A DNA stretch of 64,000 bases from Pectobacterium actinidiae (GCF_000803315.1 NZ_JRMH01000001.1:3100001-3164000); one strand, 5' to 3'; counted from the stretch's first letter, positions 20,100 through 31,033 are shown. Notes: generated by a model not told the origin, from the letters alone. Translations and numbers: made by a program.

Positions 20100-21326
20100 T
20101 TACGAACTCATTAACGTATTCAGTTGCAGAATCGGTTGTAAAATCGCGAGTACGATAAACAACACCACCGCCGCCATGCTCACCACCAGCAGAGGCTCAA
20201 ATAACCCCAGCGCCAGCGTCATCTGCGAACTGAATTCCCGATCCTGATTATCCGCCGCCCGTTCCAGCATGCTGTCCAGCTCGCCGCTGCGTTCACCGCT
20301 GGCAATCATATGGCGCATCATTGGGGGGAAAAGCGCCGTCTGTTCCAGCGCTTTGTGCAGGCTGACGCCCTCTCGTACCGCATCCGTCGCCAGAGAGAGT
20401 CGATGGCGGGCATAGTCATTGCTCATGACATCGCCGCTAATGCGCATCGCTTGTAACAGCGGCACCGCACTGGCGTTAAGAATACTGAGCGTTCGTGCAT
20501 AGCGAGCCGTATTTAAGCCACGCGCTATGCGGCCGATGAGCGGTAAATGCAGCAGGCGTCGATGAAAACTGACGCGCCGCTTTTCCTGCCGCAGCATCAC
20601 GCGAAACGCCATAAACCCTGCCAGAAATGCCAGCAGCATCCACGGCCCAAACGTGCGTACAGCATCGCTCATCCCCATCAACACGCGGGTTGAAAGCGGC
20701 AACGCCTGCTTCATATGAATAAACTGCTCGACAACTTTCGGCACCACGACAGACAGCAAAATGCTGACCACGGCAATCGCGACCACGGTTAGCACACACG
20801 GGTAGATCATCGCTTGCTGGATGCGACTGCGCATCTGCTGGCGCTGCTCGGTGTAGTCCGCTAACCGGTTCAGCACGGCATCAAGGTGACCGGACGTCTC
20901 GCCTGCGGCGACCATCGCGCAGTACAGCCGTTCAAAGCTACTGGGGAAGCATTTCATGGCATCAGCCAGCGAGTGACCTTCCATGACCTTGCTGCGCACC
21001 GCCGCCATCAATTGGCTCAGATGTGGCTTTTCGCTCTGTTTTGACACTGCATCCAGCGCTTCCTCCAGCGGCAACGACGCCGCCACCAGCGTAGCCAACT
21101 GGCGAGTCAATAGCGCCAAATCTGAGGTGCTGATCCGAATTTTGCGGCGTAGGGAAAATCCTGTGGAACTGGATTTCTGCTGGTCACCGCGGTTTTCATC
21201 AACCGACAGCGGCACCAGCCCGCGCTCCCGCAATAGCTGACGCGCCTGTCTGGCAGAGTCGGCCTCCTGAGTGCCACGGCATTTTTTCCCCTGCGCATCC
21301 AGCGCCTGATAGTGGTACTGTGCCAT
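20100..21326 (-). CDS. outF: Type II secretion inner-membrane platform protein OutF (GspF)
   Basis: A 408-residue polytopic protein with two copies of the GspF domain (about 70-195 and 272-395) and three membrane segments. Typical stretches are [18 protein letters not shown] and [18 protein letters not shown]. It is the rotor-like base that OutE acts on. Starts one base after outE stops. Confidence 0.96.
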   Translation of the reverse strand: MAQYHYQALDAQGKKCRGTQEADSARQARQLLRERGLVPLSVDENRGDQQKSSSTGFSLRRKIRISTSDLALLTRQLATLVAASLPLEEALDAVSKQSEKPHLSQLMAAVRSKVMEGHSLADAMKCFPSSFERLYCAMVAAGETSGHLDAVLNRLADYTEQRQQMRSRIQQAMIYPCVLTVVAIAVVSILLSVVVPKVVEQFIHMKQALPLSTRVLMGMSDAVRTFGPWMLLAFLAGFMAFRVMLRQEKRRVSFHRRLLHLPLIGRIARGLNTARYARTLSILNASAVPLLQAMRISGDVMSNDYARHRLSLATDAVREGVSLHKALEQTALFPPMMRHMIASGERSGELDSMLERAADNQDREFSSQMTLALGLFEPLLVVSMAAVVLFIVLAILQPILQLNTLMSS

Positions 21327-21327
21327 C

Positions 21328-22824
21328 TCATTCCTCTTTGGTTACGCGGATCACTTCTTCCCAAGTCGTGAGCCCCGCCAGTACCTTATCCAGCCCATCC
21401 TGACGGATGCTGGTTCGGCTCCCCCCCAGAATCTGCGCAATCGCCATTTCACCGTCACTGCGGTGGATCGCGGCGCGGACATCGTCATTAATCAGCACCA
21501 GCTCATGAATGCCGATACGTCCCCGGTAGCCGGTAAAGCTACACTGTGGGCAGCCAACGGGATTATGCAGCAACGTACCGGGCGCGATCCCCATCTGTTC
21601 AGCCTGAACCGGATCGACCGGATGCGGTTGACGGCAGTCAGGACACAGCGTCCTGACCAGACGCTGCGCAAGCACCCCCAGCAGAGAAGTTGACAGCAGG
21701 AAAGGCTCGACGCCCATATCCTGCAAACGAGACAGCGCGCCCAGCGCACTATTAGTATGCAGTGTGGATAACACGAGGTGACCGGTCAGCGATGCCTGCA
21801 CGGCAATCTGCGCCGTTTCACCATCACGAATTTCCCCCACCAGCACAACGTCGGGATCCTGACGCAAAATGGCACGCAGCCCGCGGGCAAACGTCATATC
21901 GACTTTGGCGTTGACCTGCGTTTGCCCAATGCCTTCCAACTCATATTCGATGGGATCTTCCACCGTCATGATGTTGCGTTCCGAGGCATTCAGACGACTG
22001 AGCGCAGCGTAAAGCGTGGTACTTTTCCCCGACCCTGTTGGGCCGGTAACCAGAATAATGCCATGGGGACGATGGATCAGGCTGTCCAGCAGTTGGCGAT
22101 TGCGTTCCGACATACCCAGCAGCTCAAGATCGAGCTTAACGCTGTTTTTATCCAGCAAACGCAGCACGACGCGCTCGCCGTAATTCGACGGCAGCGTGGA
22201 GACACGAACGTCAATCGCCCGCCCCCCTACTCGCAGCGCCATACGCCCATCCTGCGGGACGCGCTTTTCGGCAATATCCAGCTTTGCCATGACCTTGATA
22301 CGCGACACCAGTAGCGATGCCAGTTTACGCTGTGGGCGCAAAATCTCACGCAATACGCCGTCAACGCGGAAGCGGATCAGCAAATAGCGTTCATACGTTT
22401 CGATATGAATATCTGACGCTTTATTCTTAATCGCTTCGGTCAACATGGCGTTGATGAGGCGGATAATCGGCGCATCGTCGTCGGCATCGAGCAAGTCATC
22501 GCTGTCTGGCAATTCCTCCACCAGCGTATAAAAGTCCATCTCATTGCCGATGTCTTCCATCAGACGGCGAGCCTCTTCTGAGTCGCGCTGATAGCTAATA
22601 ACTAATTGCCGTTCAAATTCGTCTTCCGTAACGCGCTCAATCTTGAGCGGGCAGCCCGCAATCCGGCGCGCTTCCAGCAAAGCGGTTGGCGGCGTTTGCG
22701 CGACGCAAATCGTCTGTAGGCTTGCGTCATTTTCCCTCTGCAACAGCAGAATTTGCTGCGATCGCGCATAGGCAAAAGGCAATATGGGACGTAATTCTAT
22801 AATCTGGGAGGCTACGTCACTCAT
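21328..22824 (-). CDS. outE: Type II secretion ATPase OutE (GspE)
   Basis: A 498-residue hexameric cytoplasmic ATPase. Walker A GPTGSGKS is at 261-268, the Asp box and Walker B around 319-334 ([14 protein letters not shown]), the His box at [11 protein letters not shown], and the zinc-binding tetracysteine at CPDC 394-397 and CPQC 425-428. It powers pseudopilus assembly through OutL and OutF. Its start overlaps the outD stop. Confidence 0.97.
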   Translation of the reverse strand: MSDVASQIIELRPILPFAYARSQQILLLQRENDASLQTICVAQTPPTALLEARRIAGCPLKIERVTEDEFERQLVISYQRDSEEARRLMEDIGNEMDFYTLVEELPDSDDLLDADDDAPIIRLINAMLTEAIKNKASDIHIETYERYLLIRFRVDGVLREILRPQRKLASLLVSRIKVMAKLDIAEKRVPQDGRMALRVGGRAIDVRVSTLPSNYGERVVLRLLDKNSVKLDLELLGMSERNRQLLDSLIHRPHGIILVTGPTGSGKSTTLYAALSRLNASERNIMTVEDPIEYELEGIGQTQVNAKVDMTFARGLRAILRQDPDVVLVGEIRDGETAQIAVQASLTGHLVLSTLHTNSALGALSRLQDMGVEPFLLSTSLLGVLAQRLVRTLCPDCRQPHPVDPVQAEQMGIAPGTLLHNPVGCPQCSFTGYRGRIGIHELVLINDDVRAAIHRSDGEMAIAQILGGSRTSIRQDGLDKVLAGLTTWEEVIRVTKEE

Positions 22825-24875
22825 TTCCCGCCCGCCGGATAGAACGCCACAATGGAGGATTGAACCTGACGGAACGTATAAGCATTCCCACCTTCCGGCA
22901 GACGCAGCAAATCGTTATTCAAAAGCCCCCCTGCACTGCCGTTCACGTCCCGCTGCTTCTCTTCTTCAGCATTGAACGAATGGTACTTACTGGCAGAGGC
23001 GCTCTGGTATTGGCTGCGATCGCGAATAATGGAAGGACGAATAAACAGCATCAGGTTACGCTTTTTCGTTTCCGTGCTGTTAGAACGGAACAAATATCCC
23101 AGCACGGGAATATCCCCCAACAGGGGCACTTTACTCGCAGACTCATTGGTACTTTTATCCAGCAAGCCGCCCACCACCACGGTTTCGCCGCTGCTGACCA
23201 GTACCGCGTTATTAACGGTACGCGTATTGAATGTTGCCCCCAGGTCAGTGCTGCTGCTGGAGGCCGCATCTGCCACGCTGGAGACTTCTTGTTCGATCTC
23301 AAGCAGGACGGAGTCACCTTCGTTAATTTGCGGCTTCACTTTCAGTTTGATACCGACCGTTTTACGTTCCACCGTTTGGAAAACGTTGTCGCCGGATGTC
23401 GTCTGCGAACCCGCTAATACGGGTACTTCCTGGCCGACGTTAAACGTCGCTTCCATATTGTCCAACGTCACGATGCTGGGCGTCGCCAGAATATCGTTCT
23501 TGCTGTTTTTGGACAGTGCCGTCAGCAGCATGCCCCAGTTGCCCTGATAGAAACCGGCTGCAATCCCGTTGAAACCGCCAAGTGCACTTGTCGCTGCCGT
23601 GCCAAGCGTTCCATCACGTCGAAATTGATCCGCCCCGGCCATCATTGTCGTGATCGGTAACCCGGTATTCGTAAATTGCGTTACCCCCGCATTTTTATTC
23701 GCCCACTGCACGCCGAGATTCATCCCATCGGCATCCTGGACTTCCGCAATGATCGCCTCAACTAACACCTGCGGACGGCGGATATCCAACTGTGAAATGA
23801 CCTGTTCCAGATCGCGCATAATGTCCGGTGCGGCATTCACAATCAGCGAGTTGGTTTGCTCATGTGCCTTAATCGAGATGTCTTTGCGCAGTGCGGGCAG
23901 CGCATTTTGCTGATCGGTTTGGATACTGTCGCCAACGCCGGTGAGCACTTCGACCAGATCGGCAGCCTTGGCGTATTTGAGGTAGATAACCTTGGTGTTG
24001 CCCTGTACCGCCTGCTGGCGATCGAGCTGCTTGATCATATCAATCACACGCTGGCGTGAATTCGGCTCGCCGCGCACCAGCACCGAGTTGGTTCGCTCGT
24101 CAGCTACTACGTTGGCGGTCAACATGCCAGGCAAGGCGGATTTCTCATCCATCTTGTTCAGTTCATTCACCATCTTCACCACTTCCGTTGAGGAAGCGTA
24201 AGACAGCGGTATGCTGGTCACATTTCGATCGCCCGTCTTATCAACCCGTTCGACAATCGTCATCAACCGCTGGATCACCCCCGCGCGGCCGGTCATCAGC
24301 AGCACGTTCGACGGTTCGTAATGCACCACGCTCCCGGCACCGGCGTTGTCATTCAACTGGCGCAGCAGCGGCGCCAAATCGCGAGCGGCGACGTTGTTGA
24401 CGGGCACGACACGCGTCACCACCTCATCCCCAATCCCTGGTTGTTCATCAGTTGCCAGCGGCATGGATGTGGATTTCGCATCCTTCGAGCGAATAATTTT
24501 CAGGACGCTGTTATCCATCGGAATCACGGTAAATCCATAGACATCCAGCACGCTCAGGAAGAACTGGTAATACTGCTCTTCGTTCATCATGTCATAGCTG
24601 CGTACGGTAATCGTTCCGCTGACCGATGGATCGATAATGACCGTCTTATTCAGATTCTTACTGACGGTATTGATAAACTCCTGAATATCCGTGCCCTTAA
24701 AGCTGGCGGAGAATTCGGCACTCCACGCCAATGATGACGCCATCAGCAGAACACTCCCACTGAGCAATAACATGCTCTTGCGACGTACCTGACCAAGCCA
24801 TTGGTTTTTATTCTTCGAAAAAACCTGACGCTTAAAAAATCCCTGTCCCTTGCTAAACAAATTAGTGGTCTCCAT
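22821..24875 (-). CDS. outD: Type II secretion outer-membrane secretin OutD (GspD)
   Basis: The outer-membrane channel. I place the start at [10 protein letters not shown] (about 684 residues); the frame is open 12 codons further up, and a downstream start [10 protein letters not shown] would give a conventional signal peptide (cleavage after AWSA). Domains in order: N0 ([20 protein letters not shown]), three N1-N3 repeats, the secretin core with [12 protein letters not shown] and VVVGGLL, and a C-terminal S-domain after [13 protein letters not shown] that the OutS pilotin binds. Overlaps outC by about 14 bases. Confidence 0.94.
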   Translation of the reverse strand: METTNLFSKGQGFFKRQVFSKNKNQWLGQVRRKSMLLLSGSVLLMASSLAWSAEFSASFKGTDIQEFINTVSKNLNKTVIIDPSVSGTITVRSYDMMNEEQYYQFFLSVLDVYGFTVIPMDNSVLKIIRSKDAKSTSMPLATDEQPGIGDEVVTRVVPVNNVAARDLAPLLRQLNDNAGAGSVVHYEPSNVLLMTGRAGVIQRLMTIVERVDKTGDRNVTSIPLSYASSTEVVKMVNELNKMDEKSALPGMLTANVVADERTNSVLVRGEPNSRQRVIDMIKQLDRQQAVQGNTKVIYLKYAKAADLVEVLTGVGDSIQTDQQNALPALRKDISIKAHEQTNSLIVNAAPDIMRDLEQVISQLDIRRPQVLVEAIIAEVQDADGMNLGVQWANKNAGVTQFTNTGLPITTMMAGADQFRRDGTLGTAATSALGGFNGIAAGFYQGNWGMLLTALSKNSKNDILATPSIVTLDNMEATFNVGQEVPVLAGSQTTSGDNVFQTVERKTVGIKLKVKPQINEGDSVLLEIEQEVSSVADAASSSSTDLGATFNTRTVNNAVLVSSGETVVVGGLLDKSTNESASKVPLLGDIPVLGYLFRSNSTETKKRNLMLFIRPSIIRDRSQYQSASASKYHSFNAEEEKQRDVNGSAGGLLNNDLLRLPEGGNAYTFRQVQSSIVAFYPAGGK

Positions 24876-25725
24876 CCAGTGCCAGATATATATCCTGCTG
24901 TTGACCATCACGCTCGACGGTCAAATTAAATTTGCTCATCCCTGCCAGTTGCGCCATCGCCTGCTGTGCTTGATCGGCATCACGTAAATCTATGCCGTTT
25001 AATGACACAGCGAGATCGTTATCCTGCAAACCTGCGCGGTAGAAAAGATCGGGATTTTTGCCGGGGTTTAACTGATATCCTTTCAGGACGTCTTCTTCCG
25101 TGACGGGAGAAATGGTCAGGTAGTCTTGCGCCGAGAAGGGATCTTTTTGTATCTCATCTTTCACCTGGTTAAATGCGCCAGAAGGCGTCGGCGCGCCAGC
25201 CGCTTCTTCTTCCTGATACAAATGCAGCGCCTCATAGCGCCCCTGATACTGGAGCACGACACGATCGGCAGAGATAGTCACAATTTTGGCTTCATAGCCC
25301 GGTATGGCATCGCCGACGTTACGGCTGTATTGCTGACTATCTTTAGCGATGATGGCAATCGAACGCTTGGCGTCTTCACTCGCCAACACCCCAGTCAGGC
25401 TGATATTTAACGATGTCAGCGGAATATCACCGGATAATGCGGCGTCGTTAACAGCAGACGCATCCGCATCGGGGGCATGGCCAAATAGGGTAAAATCACC
25501 CGGCGTAGCGGGTTTTTCCTTCGCCTGAGCAGGCGTGACCGACACGCCAACAATGCGTGAGTCTTCAGGTAGGAGAAGGCGCCAGGTCAATACAGCCAAC
25601 TGCTGACAAATCAGCAGCAAAATTAGCCCCAACATAATACGTCGGATCAACGGAGCTGGCAGTGACCGAAAAGTAGCAACCAACGAAGTAAAAGACGGAT
25701 CTTTGAAAGCTTGCAATCGTGCCAT
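24862..25725 (-). CDS. outC: Type II secretion protein OutC (GspC)
   Basis: A 287-residue bitopic inner-membrane protein: membrane helix at about 27-50, a homology-region domain (about 95-175, with SLNISLTGVLASEDAKRSIAII) that contacts the OutD N0 domain, and a C-terminal PDZ domain (DLAVSLNGIDLRDADQAQQA) implicated in substrate recognition. First of the outC-outO genes; 50 bases separate it from pehX upstream, including a GC hairpin. Confidence 0.96.
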   Translation of the reverse strand: MARLQAFKDPSFTSLVATFRSLPAPLIRRIMLGLILLLICQQLAVLTWRLLLPEDSRIVGVSVTPAQAKEKPATPGDFTLFGHAPDADASAVNDAALSGDIPLTSLNISLTGVLASEDAKRSIAIIAKDSQQYSRNVGDAIPGYEAKIVTISADRVVLQYQGRYEALHLYQEEEAAGAPTPSGAFNQVKDEIQKDPFSAQDYLTISPVTEEDVLKGYQLNPGKNPDLFYRAGLQDNDLAVSLNGIDLRDADQAQQAMAQLAGMSKFNLTVERDGQQQDIYLALDGDH

Positions 25726-25745
25726 AGGTAATCATCCATAATACT

Positions 25746-25767
25746 CCCCACGCCGATTAGCGTGGGG
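25746..25767. terminator. GC-rich hairpin between pehX and outC
   Basis: Arms CCCCACGC and GCGTGGGG, perfect 8-bp stem with a 6-base loop, directly after the pehX stop and ending about 20 bases before outC. No T-run follows on the minus strand, so it may only partly stop transcription or protect the pehX mRNA end. Confidence 0.6.
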
Positions 25768-25775
25768 AAAATGCC

Positions 25776-27755
25776 TTATTCCGTTGCGGCTTCCCGGGTG
25801 AGGGTCTCATCACCGCTGGTCGTCAGCGCGGCATCATTATTTACACGGTCTTCGAGCCTGATATTTTCAATATGACCGAAATTCCAGGCTCCCGGTACAT
25901 TCTCAAAAATGACATTTTTAAATTCACTGTTCTTCAGGAACGTAATATCTGTGGCTTTTACATTTTTGAATTTTACATTCTCAAAATGCAAACCTTGGTG
26001 ATAGGCATCACGTCCAAAAGAGAACTTATACGCATCAGCCATTTCAGCCACAGTCATCCCATCGACCATGATGCTGTTTTTCTTCGCTGTACCATCAACC
26101 GTAACGTTGGAAACGGTCACATCACGGAACTGTGCGGGTTCAGCGGCAGGCTGGGTATCGTTCACGTCCGCTTTATATTTAATCGTGAACACAAACGGTT
26201 CGTTGACAATATCACGCATCGCGTTATTACGGAATACCACGTCACGCGAGCCACCACCATAATAGGGTCGACTCTTCATACGCAGGCCAACATCCGTCTT
26301 ATTCATTACGTTATCTTCAGCAACAATTTTTTCAATCCAGGCACCGGTATGGCTACCCGTGACCACCGCGCCATGCCCACGGCGGAAGTAGTTATTGAAG
26401 ATCCAGGCACCGCTCTGCGCTTTTTGTCCCAGCGTAGCGACTTCGGCACCGTATCCCGCCGCAAAGTTTACGCTGTCATCACCCGTATCAAAAAAGTTAT
26501 TGAATACCATGACATTCTGGCTATTGCCGAATTCAATACCATCCGCATTATTGGCATCGTACGTCGTGTGTACCAGCGCATTCATCGCCACATTTTCCGA
26601 TTCCAGCACCATCACGCCGTGGAAAGCCGGGTTCAGAATCGTCAGCCCTTCCAGGTACATGTTGCTCACGCCGCGCAACGTCATCAGGCTGGAACGTCGA
26701 TTTTTGTACGCCTCATCCAGCGGCATTCCTTCAGCAACAGCCTTTGCCGTTTGGTCTTTTGCCAGAATACCGTCACTACCGACATTGGCCGCTTTACTCG
26801 CACGGTAGAGCGGTAACTCATTCTTTAACTCATCAATTTCAGTAATGTTTGTATCGCTGGCTTTAACGCCACGCGTCCAGCCGTTGCCATCAATTGTGCC
26901 CTGCCCGACGATACGAATATTTTTAAACGTGCCGGCATGGCTGCTACCCTGATCGTCCGCTTCCAGTACGTTAATCAGAGAAGGCGGACGCTTCGGTAAT
27001 TTAGGTGAACTGTAAGGATAGAGATAGTAGCCCCGGGCGAGTGGGTAATCATCACCATTTGCTGACCCGAGCAATATCGCACCTTTCGCGACTTCAAACG
27101 TCATATCGCTGTGCAGGAACAGCGCCCCCGTTTTAAACGTGCCGCCGTCAACCACGACTTTACACCCTTTCGGATACGCAGCTGGCGTACAGTCATCAAT
27201 CGCCTTCTGAATCGCCACCGTGTCGTTGGTTACGCCATCCCCTTTCGCACCATAGTTGGTCACATTCAGTGAAGCTGGCGTAGCCGTCGTTTTCTGCACG
27301 ACGGTTTCACTATCAACGGATTCTTTGCCGTCGTCATAAAGCGCACGCACCGTGAAGCGGTATTCCGTTTCCGGCGACAGATTAGCCACCTTGAAATTAT
27401 GGAAGCTGACGCGGATATGCCAGTTATCGGTATCGATAGCATTGTAGAAGTTATCGATATACGGCTTGGCTGGCGAATGGGTGTTCTGGTTATCAATGGT
27501 TCCGCCCAGCAAGGTACCATTCATGTAGACACGGTAATCCTTAATGCCTGCGGCAGGTTTGGTCGGTTTCTCCCAGGCCAGTACCACGCTGTTGTCATCA
27601 TAGGCTAACGTCGGCACTTTCAGATTTTGTGGCGCGGCGGAACGATCAACACCGACATTCGGCGTTGAGTCACTATCGCTGCATCCGGCAATCAGGCCAC
27701 TCAAAACAACTGTCGCGCAGAGCGTAAGACGGGTACGAGGTAAAAAGTCAGTCAT
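25776..27755 (-). CDS. pehX: Exo-poly-alpha-galacturonosidase PehX, lipoprotein, GH28
   Basis: A 659-residue pectin-degrading enzyme that removes digalacturonate or galacturonate from chain ends. A lipobox LIAGC places the acylated Cys at residue 25, with Ser at +2 (outer membrane by the E. coli rule). Residues about 40-150 form a fibronectin III domain; then a glycoside hydrolase 28 beta-helix with catalytic acids in NADGIEF and DTGDDSV and the GHGAVVTGSH motif. Its place between outB and outC, same strand as the out operon, links pectin breakdown and secretion. Confidence 0.92.
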   Translation of the reverse strand: MTDFLPRTRLTLCATVVLSGLIAGCSDSDSTPNVGVDRSAAPQNLKVPTLAYDDNSVVLAWEKPTKPAAGIKDYRVYMNGTLLGGTIDNQNTHSPAKPYIDNFYNAIDTDNWHIRVSFHNFKVANLSPETEYRFTVRALYDDGKESVDSETVVQKTTATPASLNVTNYGAKGDGVTNDTVAIQKAIDDCTPAAYPKGCKVVVDGGTFKTGALFLHSDMTFEVAKGAILLGSANGDDYPLARGYYLYPYSSPKLPKRPPSLINVLEADDQGSSHAGTFKNIRIVGQGTIDGNGWTRGVKASDTNITEIDELKNELPLYRASKAANVGSDGILAKDQTAKAVAEGMPLDEAYKNRRSSLMTLRGVSNMYLEGLTILNPAFHGVMVLESENVAMNALVHTTYDANNADGIEFGNSQNVMVFNNFFDTGDDSVNFAAGYGAEVATLGQKAQSGAWIFNNYFRRGHGAVVTGSHTGAWIEKIVAEDNVMNKTDVGLRMKSRPYYGGGSRDVVFRNNAMRDIVNEPFVFTIKYKADVNDTQPAAEPAQFRDVTVSNVTVDGTAKKNSIMVDGMTVAEMADAYKFSFGRDAYHQGLHFENVKFKNVKATDITFLKNSEFKNVIFENVPGAWNFGHIENIRLEDRVNNDAALTTSGDETLTREAATE

Positions 27756-27881
27756 AGCATTTCCTGTATTTTTACTATTATTTTGTCCGATGTATTTCGC
27801 CCTGAGGCAGGCTCGTTGCCATAGAGCGAAACCTATCGGCAGAGGGTTTACAGATAAAAATAATGAGTTGGAACAGAGGTT

Positions 27882-29450
27882 CTACGGCAAAGAAATATCC
27901 AGTTTTCCCGCCCCAGCATTCTCCAATACATATTTCTCAACGGCGGCGATGGATTTCCCTACGCTATACACATAAGGCGGGCTCCACTCCAGTTCATTGG
28001 TGCAGGTTTCCAGCGCCCATGCCGGTACAGCCTTCCCAGACGTTGTAGCCGCGGCTTTCTCGGCTTCTTGCAATGCGCCGCATTTGTCTACTGCGATTTG
28101 ATTCAAATTACTTGCCGGATTGCCATTGAACCAGGAGCCGTTGTCTTTAAATTTGCTTCCCTTGTAAGCACCGATGATCAAATTTTCATCCGCACCGCCC
28201 CCCTGGAAATTAAACACGTTACTTTCGGAAAGAATGGATGAATCGAACCCCATCCCAATGGCATACAGAATAGAGTAATTCGTATCCGTTGCCCCGCGAT
28301 GGTAGTTATTCAGCAAATGCACCTGACCAAAACGAACACGCGGCGAACGCTGTACGCTGTTGTCCCATAAATTGCCTTCAAAGGTGATTCGATATTCCCC
28401 TTTATCACCATCGCCGGAGCCAATTAATACCGTTTTGTCATGTTGGGCGAAAATGTTGTAGGAAATCGTCAGGTAGTCGGCACCATCTTCTATATCCAGT
28501 AAACCGTCGTGGCGCTGGATATGCTTACCAAATAGCACCGGTTCTAAATGGTCTGGATATTCACCGTCCGTAAATGTGCAGTGATCGATCCAGACATTTT
28601 TACTGGCATTAATCGATACGGAATCATAACGCGCATTCCAGTTACCTTTATCGCCGTCGCCCGCATCCCAGGCTGGGGCAAAGTCACGCGGTGCCTGAAA
28701 CGTAATATTACGGATAATAATGTTGCTGTTATCCGTTTTACCGAACGTATGGCTTAGGGTATTGAGGGATAAATAGCCTTCCACCAGTTTGGCCTCACTA
28801 CCCACGCCTAAAATCGTGGTATTTGGCGGTACCTGAAATTGAATCTGCGCCTTCTGGTTATTGGCATACTGCGAACGTTGACCATTCTGCTTTTTCAACA
28901 GGTTAAGCTGTGTACTGGCCGCCGCCGCGTCGCTTCCACCAGCATCCACTGTCGCTTTCAACTGCGCCATATAATTCTGATCGAACGCTTTGACGTATAA
29001 ATCAAAATCAAACGTTGTTTTATTCGGTTTGGTTTTATAATCCTCGGCGTTGGCATAGCGCCCATTACCTAAATCATCGCCACGGATAGTCCCTTGCCAG
29101 TAGATAATCTTGGGTTCTAATTTTGCCTTCAATTCTGCATCGGCATCACCGGCGATATAACGAGGACTGCGGATATTATTTAATGCATCTTTTAATTCCT
29201 GACGGCTGGTGACGACATAAATACTATTTTCATGTGCGCCCTCGCCTCCCGTCGTCGCATAAAATTTACCATCCGTATTATGATATTGCGCAGCCCAACC
29301 AAACGGTGCCATTTTCACCTGTAAATCGGGTGGAGCCGCTTCTTCCACGGGCTTATGACTATTATCACACCCAGAAAGCACGATCCCAGAAAGCGCAATA
29401 GCTACCGCACAGGTGCGTAAACGACCAGTCCTCATAACCGTTCTAAACAT
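27882..29450 (-). CDS. Family 1 pectate lyase, predicted lipoprotein
   Basis: A 522-residue polysaccharide lyase of family PL1. Hallmarks are WIDHCTFTDG, the calcium-site region LLDIEDGADYLTISYNIF and the VRFGQVHLLNNYHRG segment with the catalytic Arg. The lipobox VLSGC acylates Cys28, and the +2 residue is Asp, which in E. coli keeps lipoproteins in the inner membrane. About 200 residues longer than secreted PelA-E type lyases, mostly an insertion at 90-210. Likely acts in the periplasm on oligogalacturonides; exact name uncertain. 126 bases upstream of pehX. Confidence 0.88.
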   Translation of the reverse strand: MFRTVMRTGRLRTCAVAIALSGIVLSGCDNSHKPVEEAAPPDLQVKMAPFGWAAQYHNTDGKFYATTGGEGAHENSIYVVTSRQELKDALNNIRSPRYIAGDADAELKAKLEPKIIYWQGTIRGDDLGNGRYANAEDYKTKPNKTTFDFDLYVKAFDQNYMAQLKATVDAGGSDAAAASTQLNLLKKQNGQRSQYANNQKAQIQFQVPPNTTILGVGSEAKLVEGYLSLNTLSHTFGKTDNSNIIIRNITFQAPRDFAPAWDAGDGDKGNWNARYDSVSINASKNVWIDHCTFTDGEYPDHLEPVLFGKHIQRHDGLLDIEDGADYLTISYNIFAQHDKTVLIGSGDGDKGEYRITFEGNLWDNSVQRSPRVRFGQVHLLNNYHRGATDTNYSILYAIGMGFDSSILSESNVFNFQGGGADENLIIGAYKGSKFKDNGSWFNGNPASNLNQIAVDKCGALQEAEKAAATTSGKAVPAWALETCTNELEWSPPYVYSVGKSIAAVEKYVLENAGAGKLDISLP

Positions 29451-29525
29451 TTTATCCCTCAGTATTTTTTAATTATTAAAATAAAAAATAAATCCGCACA
29501 AAACCCTGCGATATTAATCGCATAC

Positions 29526-29544
29526 TTTAAAAGTACTTTTATTC
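29526..29544 (-). promoter_or_regulatory. Possible weak KdgR site upstream of pectate lyase
   Basis: Contains the perfect 12-base palindrome AAAAGTACTTTT at 29529-29540. Read on the minus strand the 19-mer around it matches the remembered KdgR consensus AATRAAAYRNYRTTTYATT at about 13 of 18 informative positions. It is about 80 bases upstream of the pectate lyase start. Confidence 0.3.
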
Positions 29545-29722
29545 TTAATGTCGTGGCAGATTGACACTTCCCTTATTGATAAAAAAGCAGCGCACTATCT
29601 GTAGTAAAAAACCACATAATAATACTGCCCATTTAACGCGCGGGACTGTTAATTAAATGATGATGGCACCACCCCACACTGATTGATTATCGACCAACAA
29701 AAAGAAACATCATACCTACAAT

Positions 29723-29741
29723 GGTAAAACATGGTTTCATT
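29723..29741 (+). promoter_or_regulatory. KdgR-type operator
   Basis: GGTAAAACATGGTTTCATT matches the remembered KdgR consensus AATRAAAYRNYRTTTYATT at about 15 of 18 informative positions, with a perfect right half. KdgR represses pectinase and out genes until pectin breakdown products accumulate. It lies between the divergent pectate lyase and outB genes and could serve either. Confidence 0.55.
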
Positions 29742-29963
29742 AAAGCAAATTCACACGTTTTTTTTGCGACCCGCATCAAGATTCCATCTGTGATTATTAT
29801 GACTGTAATAGTTTTTAATCAAAATGGAGGAACTGTCACATAACCGAGAGATTCAGTTTTCTGGCGCTTTCTATTTTTTGCAAAATAAGGCAGACGGCAC
29901 CATCCTACTCACCCGACTTTGGTTTATGATGTGATGCTACACGGACTAAGTACCTCCTAAATA

Positions 29964-30548
29964 ATGAAGGATGAGCGCGTGGACAACGCACCGGACGCAC
30001 CGACACACTCACAACCAGCGCTGCTTGCCAGATACCCGATGCCCGGTTATCTGATGGTTATTTATGCTCTGCTTTTTATCACGCTCGGCTGGTTCAGCCA
30101 TCAGCGCTGGGGAAGCCCTGCTTCTCCTGAGCTCGCTTTGGCTGCTCAAGCAGCTACCTTGCCTGCGGCAGAAGAACAAACGCCAGCCACTCCCGCGGCT
30201 ACGCCTCACCAGGCAGCCCCCCATACCGACACGCCAGCCCCCACAGAGAAAAGGACCACGCTGCCGCTACCCGCCATCAGCAATGGTGAGATTCCACCAC
30301 TGACCTACAGCGCACACGTTTATACGTCGGATGAGGCCAAGCGCAGCATCACGCTCAACGGCCTGCAATTCCGTGAAGGGGATTCGCCAATAGAAGGGCT
30401 GACCTTAGAGCAGATCCAGCAGGATATGAGCATTTTCAGCGTAGAAGGCGAGGTGTTTATTCTGGAAGCACTAGAAGATTGGCCGGGCGGAAAATTCAAC
30501 GAGAATGAACGTTCCGCCGACAATGAAAGTGGAAGCGCTGCGCCTTAG
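29964..30548 (+). CDS. outB: Type II secretion protein OutB (GspB)
   Basis: A 194-residue bitopic protein: membrane segment at about 28-46, a Pro/Ala/Thr-rich periplasmic linker, and a GspB domain (about 105-175: PPLTYSAHVYTSDEAKRSITLNG begins it). OutB contacts OutD and helps anchor or stabilise the secretin. ATG at 29964 lacks a ribosome-binding site; GTG at 29979 has AAGGATGAG in front and may be the true start, giving 189 residues. Tail-to-tail overlap with outS. Confidence 0.92.
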   Translation: MKDERVDNAPDAPTHSQPALLARYPMPGYLMVIYALLFITLGWFSHQRWGSPASPELALAAQAATLPAAEEQTPATPAATPHQAAPHTDTPAPTEKRTTLPLPAISNGEIPPLTYSAHVYTSDEAKRSITLNGLQFREGDSPIEGLTLEQIQQDMSIFSVEGEVFILEALEDWPGGKFNENERSADNESGSAAP

Positions 30549-30958
30549 CCTTGGCTGCGAATGGCGTCAATAAACGGCGTCAGCGTACGGTTAAATTCCG
30601 AACACTGCGCCTCTTTTGGCGTACTGTCTTTCAATAGCCCTTGATACAGGCTTTCGCTGCGCTGCGGTAAAGCCTGATAGCTCGCGACATTCCAGCCTCG
30701 CTGTTTCGCGACAGCCAACGCGACATTGGCAATCGTCGCATCATCAGGCAGATCGCTGCGGTTACACGTCGATTTAAGATAGCGGGTGGCCGCAACCAGC
30801 GATGCCAGTTGATTCAGTTGATCGTTAGGAGAAACCGTTACCGCAGAAGACTGACCTGCCACCATTCCTTGTTGGGCAGACGTTCCTGTTTGTTGGCACC
30901 CGGCCAGCGTGACGCAAAGTAGCGTTAACGCAGAAATTTTAGACAAAGATAATGACAT
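30545..30958 (-). CDS. outS: Type II secretion pilotin lipoprotein OutS (GspS)
   Basis: A 137-residue lipoprotein from the start MSLSLSKISA (12 codons inside the longest frame). The lipobox TLAGC acylates Cys21 with Gln at +2, directing it to the outer membrane. The four-helix pilotin body includes QLASLVAATRYLKSTCNRSDLPDD. OutS binds the OutD C-terminal S-domain and brings the secretin to the outer membrane. The last four bases overlap the outB stop on the other strand. Confidence 0.92.
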   Translation of the reverse strand: MSLSLSKISALTLLCVTLAGCQQTGTSAQQGMVAGQSSAVTVSPNDQLNQLASLVAATRYLKSTCNRSDLPDDATIANVALAVAKQRGWNVASYQALPQRSESLYQGLLKDSTPKEAQCSEFNRTLTPFIDAIRSQG

Positions 30959-31033
30959 GACTAACTCATCCTGATTGAGATTAACGGTAGGCATTCTAGC
31001 AAATGATAAGCCGCTGTCACGGCATGTTTATGT

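Larger units (their letters stand above)
29451..29963. other. Divergent regulatory region pel-outB
   Basis: 513 AT-rich bases with no gene. It holds the KdgR-like box at 29723-29741 and a weaker palindrome at 29526-29544 nearer the pectate lyase gene, plus presumed promoters for both directions. Confidence 0.6.

Noticed and set aside
25872..26816. 314-codon plus-strand frame opposite pehX
   Set aside because: Lies wholly antisense to a clear GH28 gene; its composition mirrors that gene.
27756..27881. KdgR site in front of pehX
   Set aside because: Only a partial right half (GTTTCGCT on the minus strand) could be found; too weak to list.
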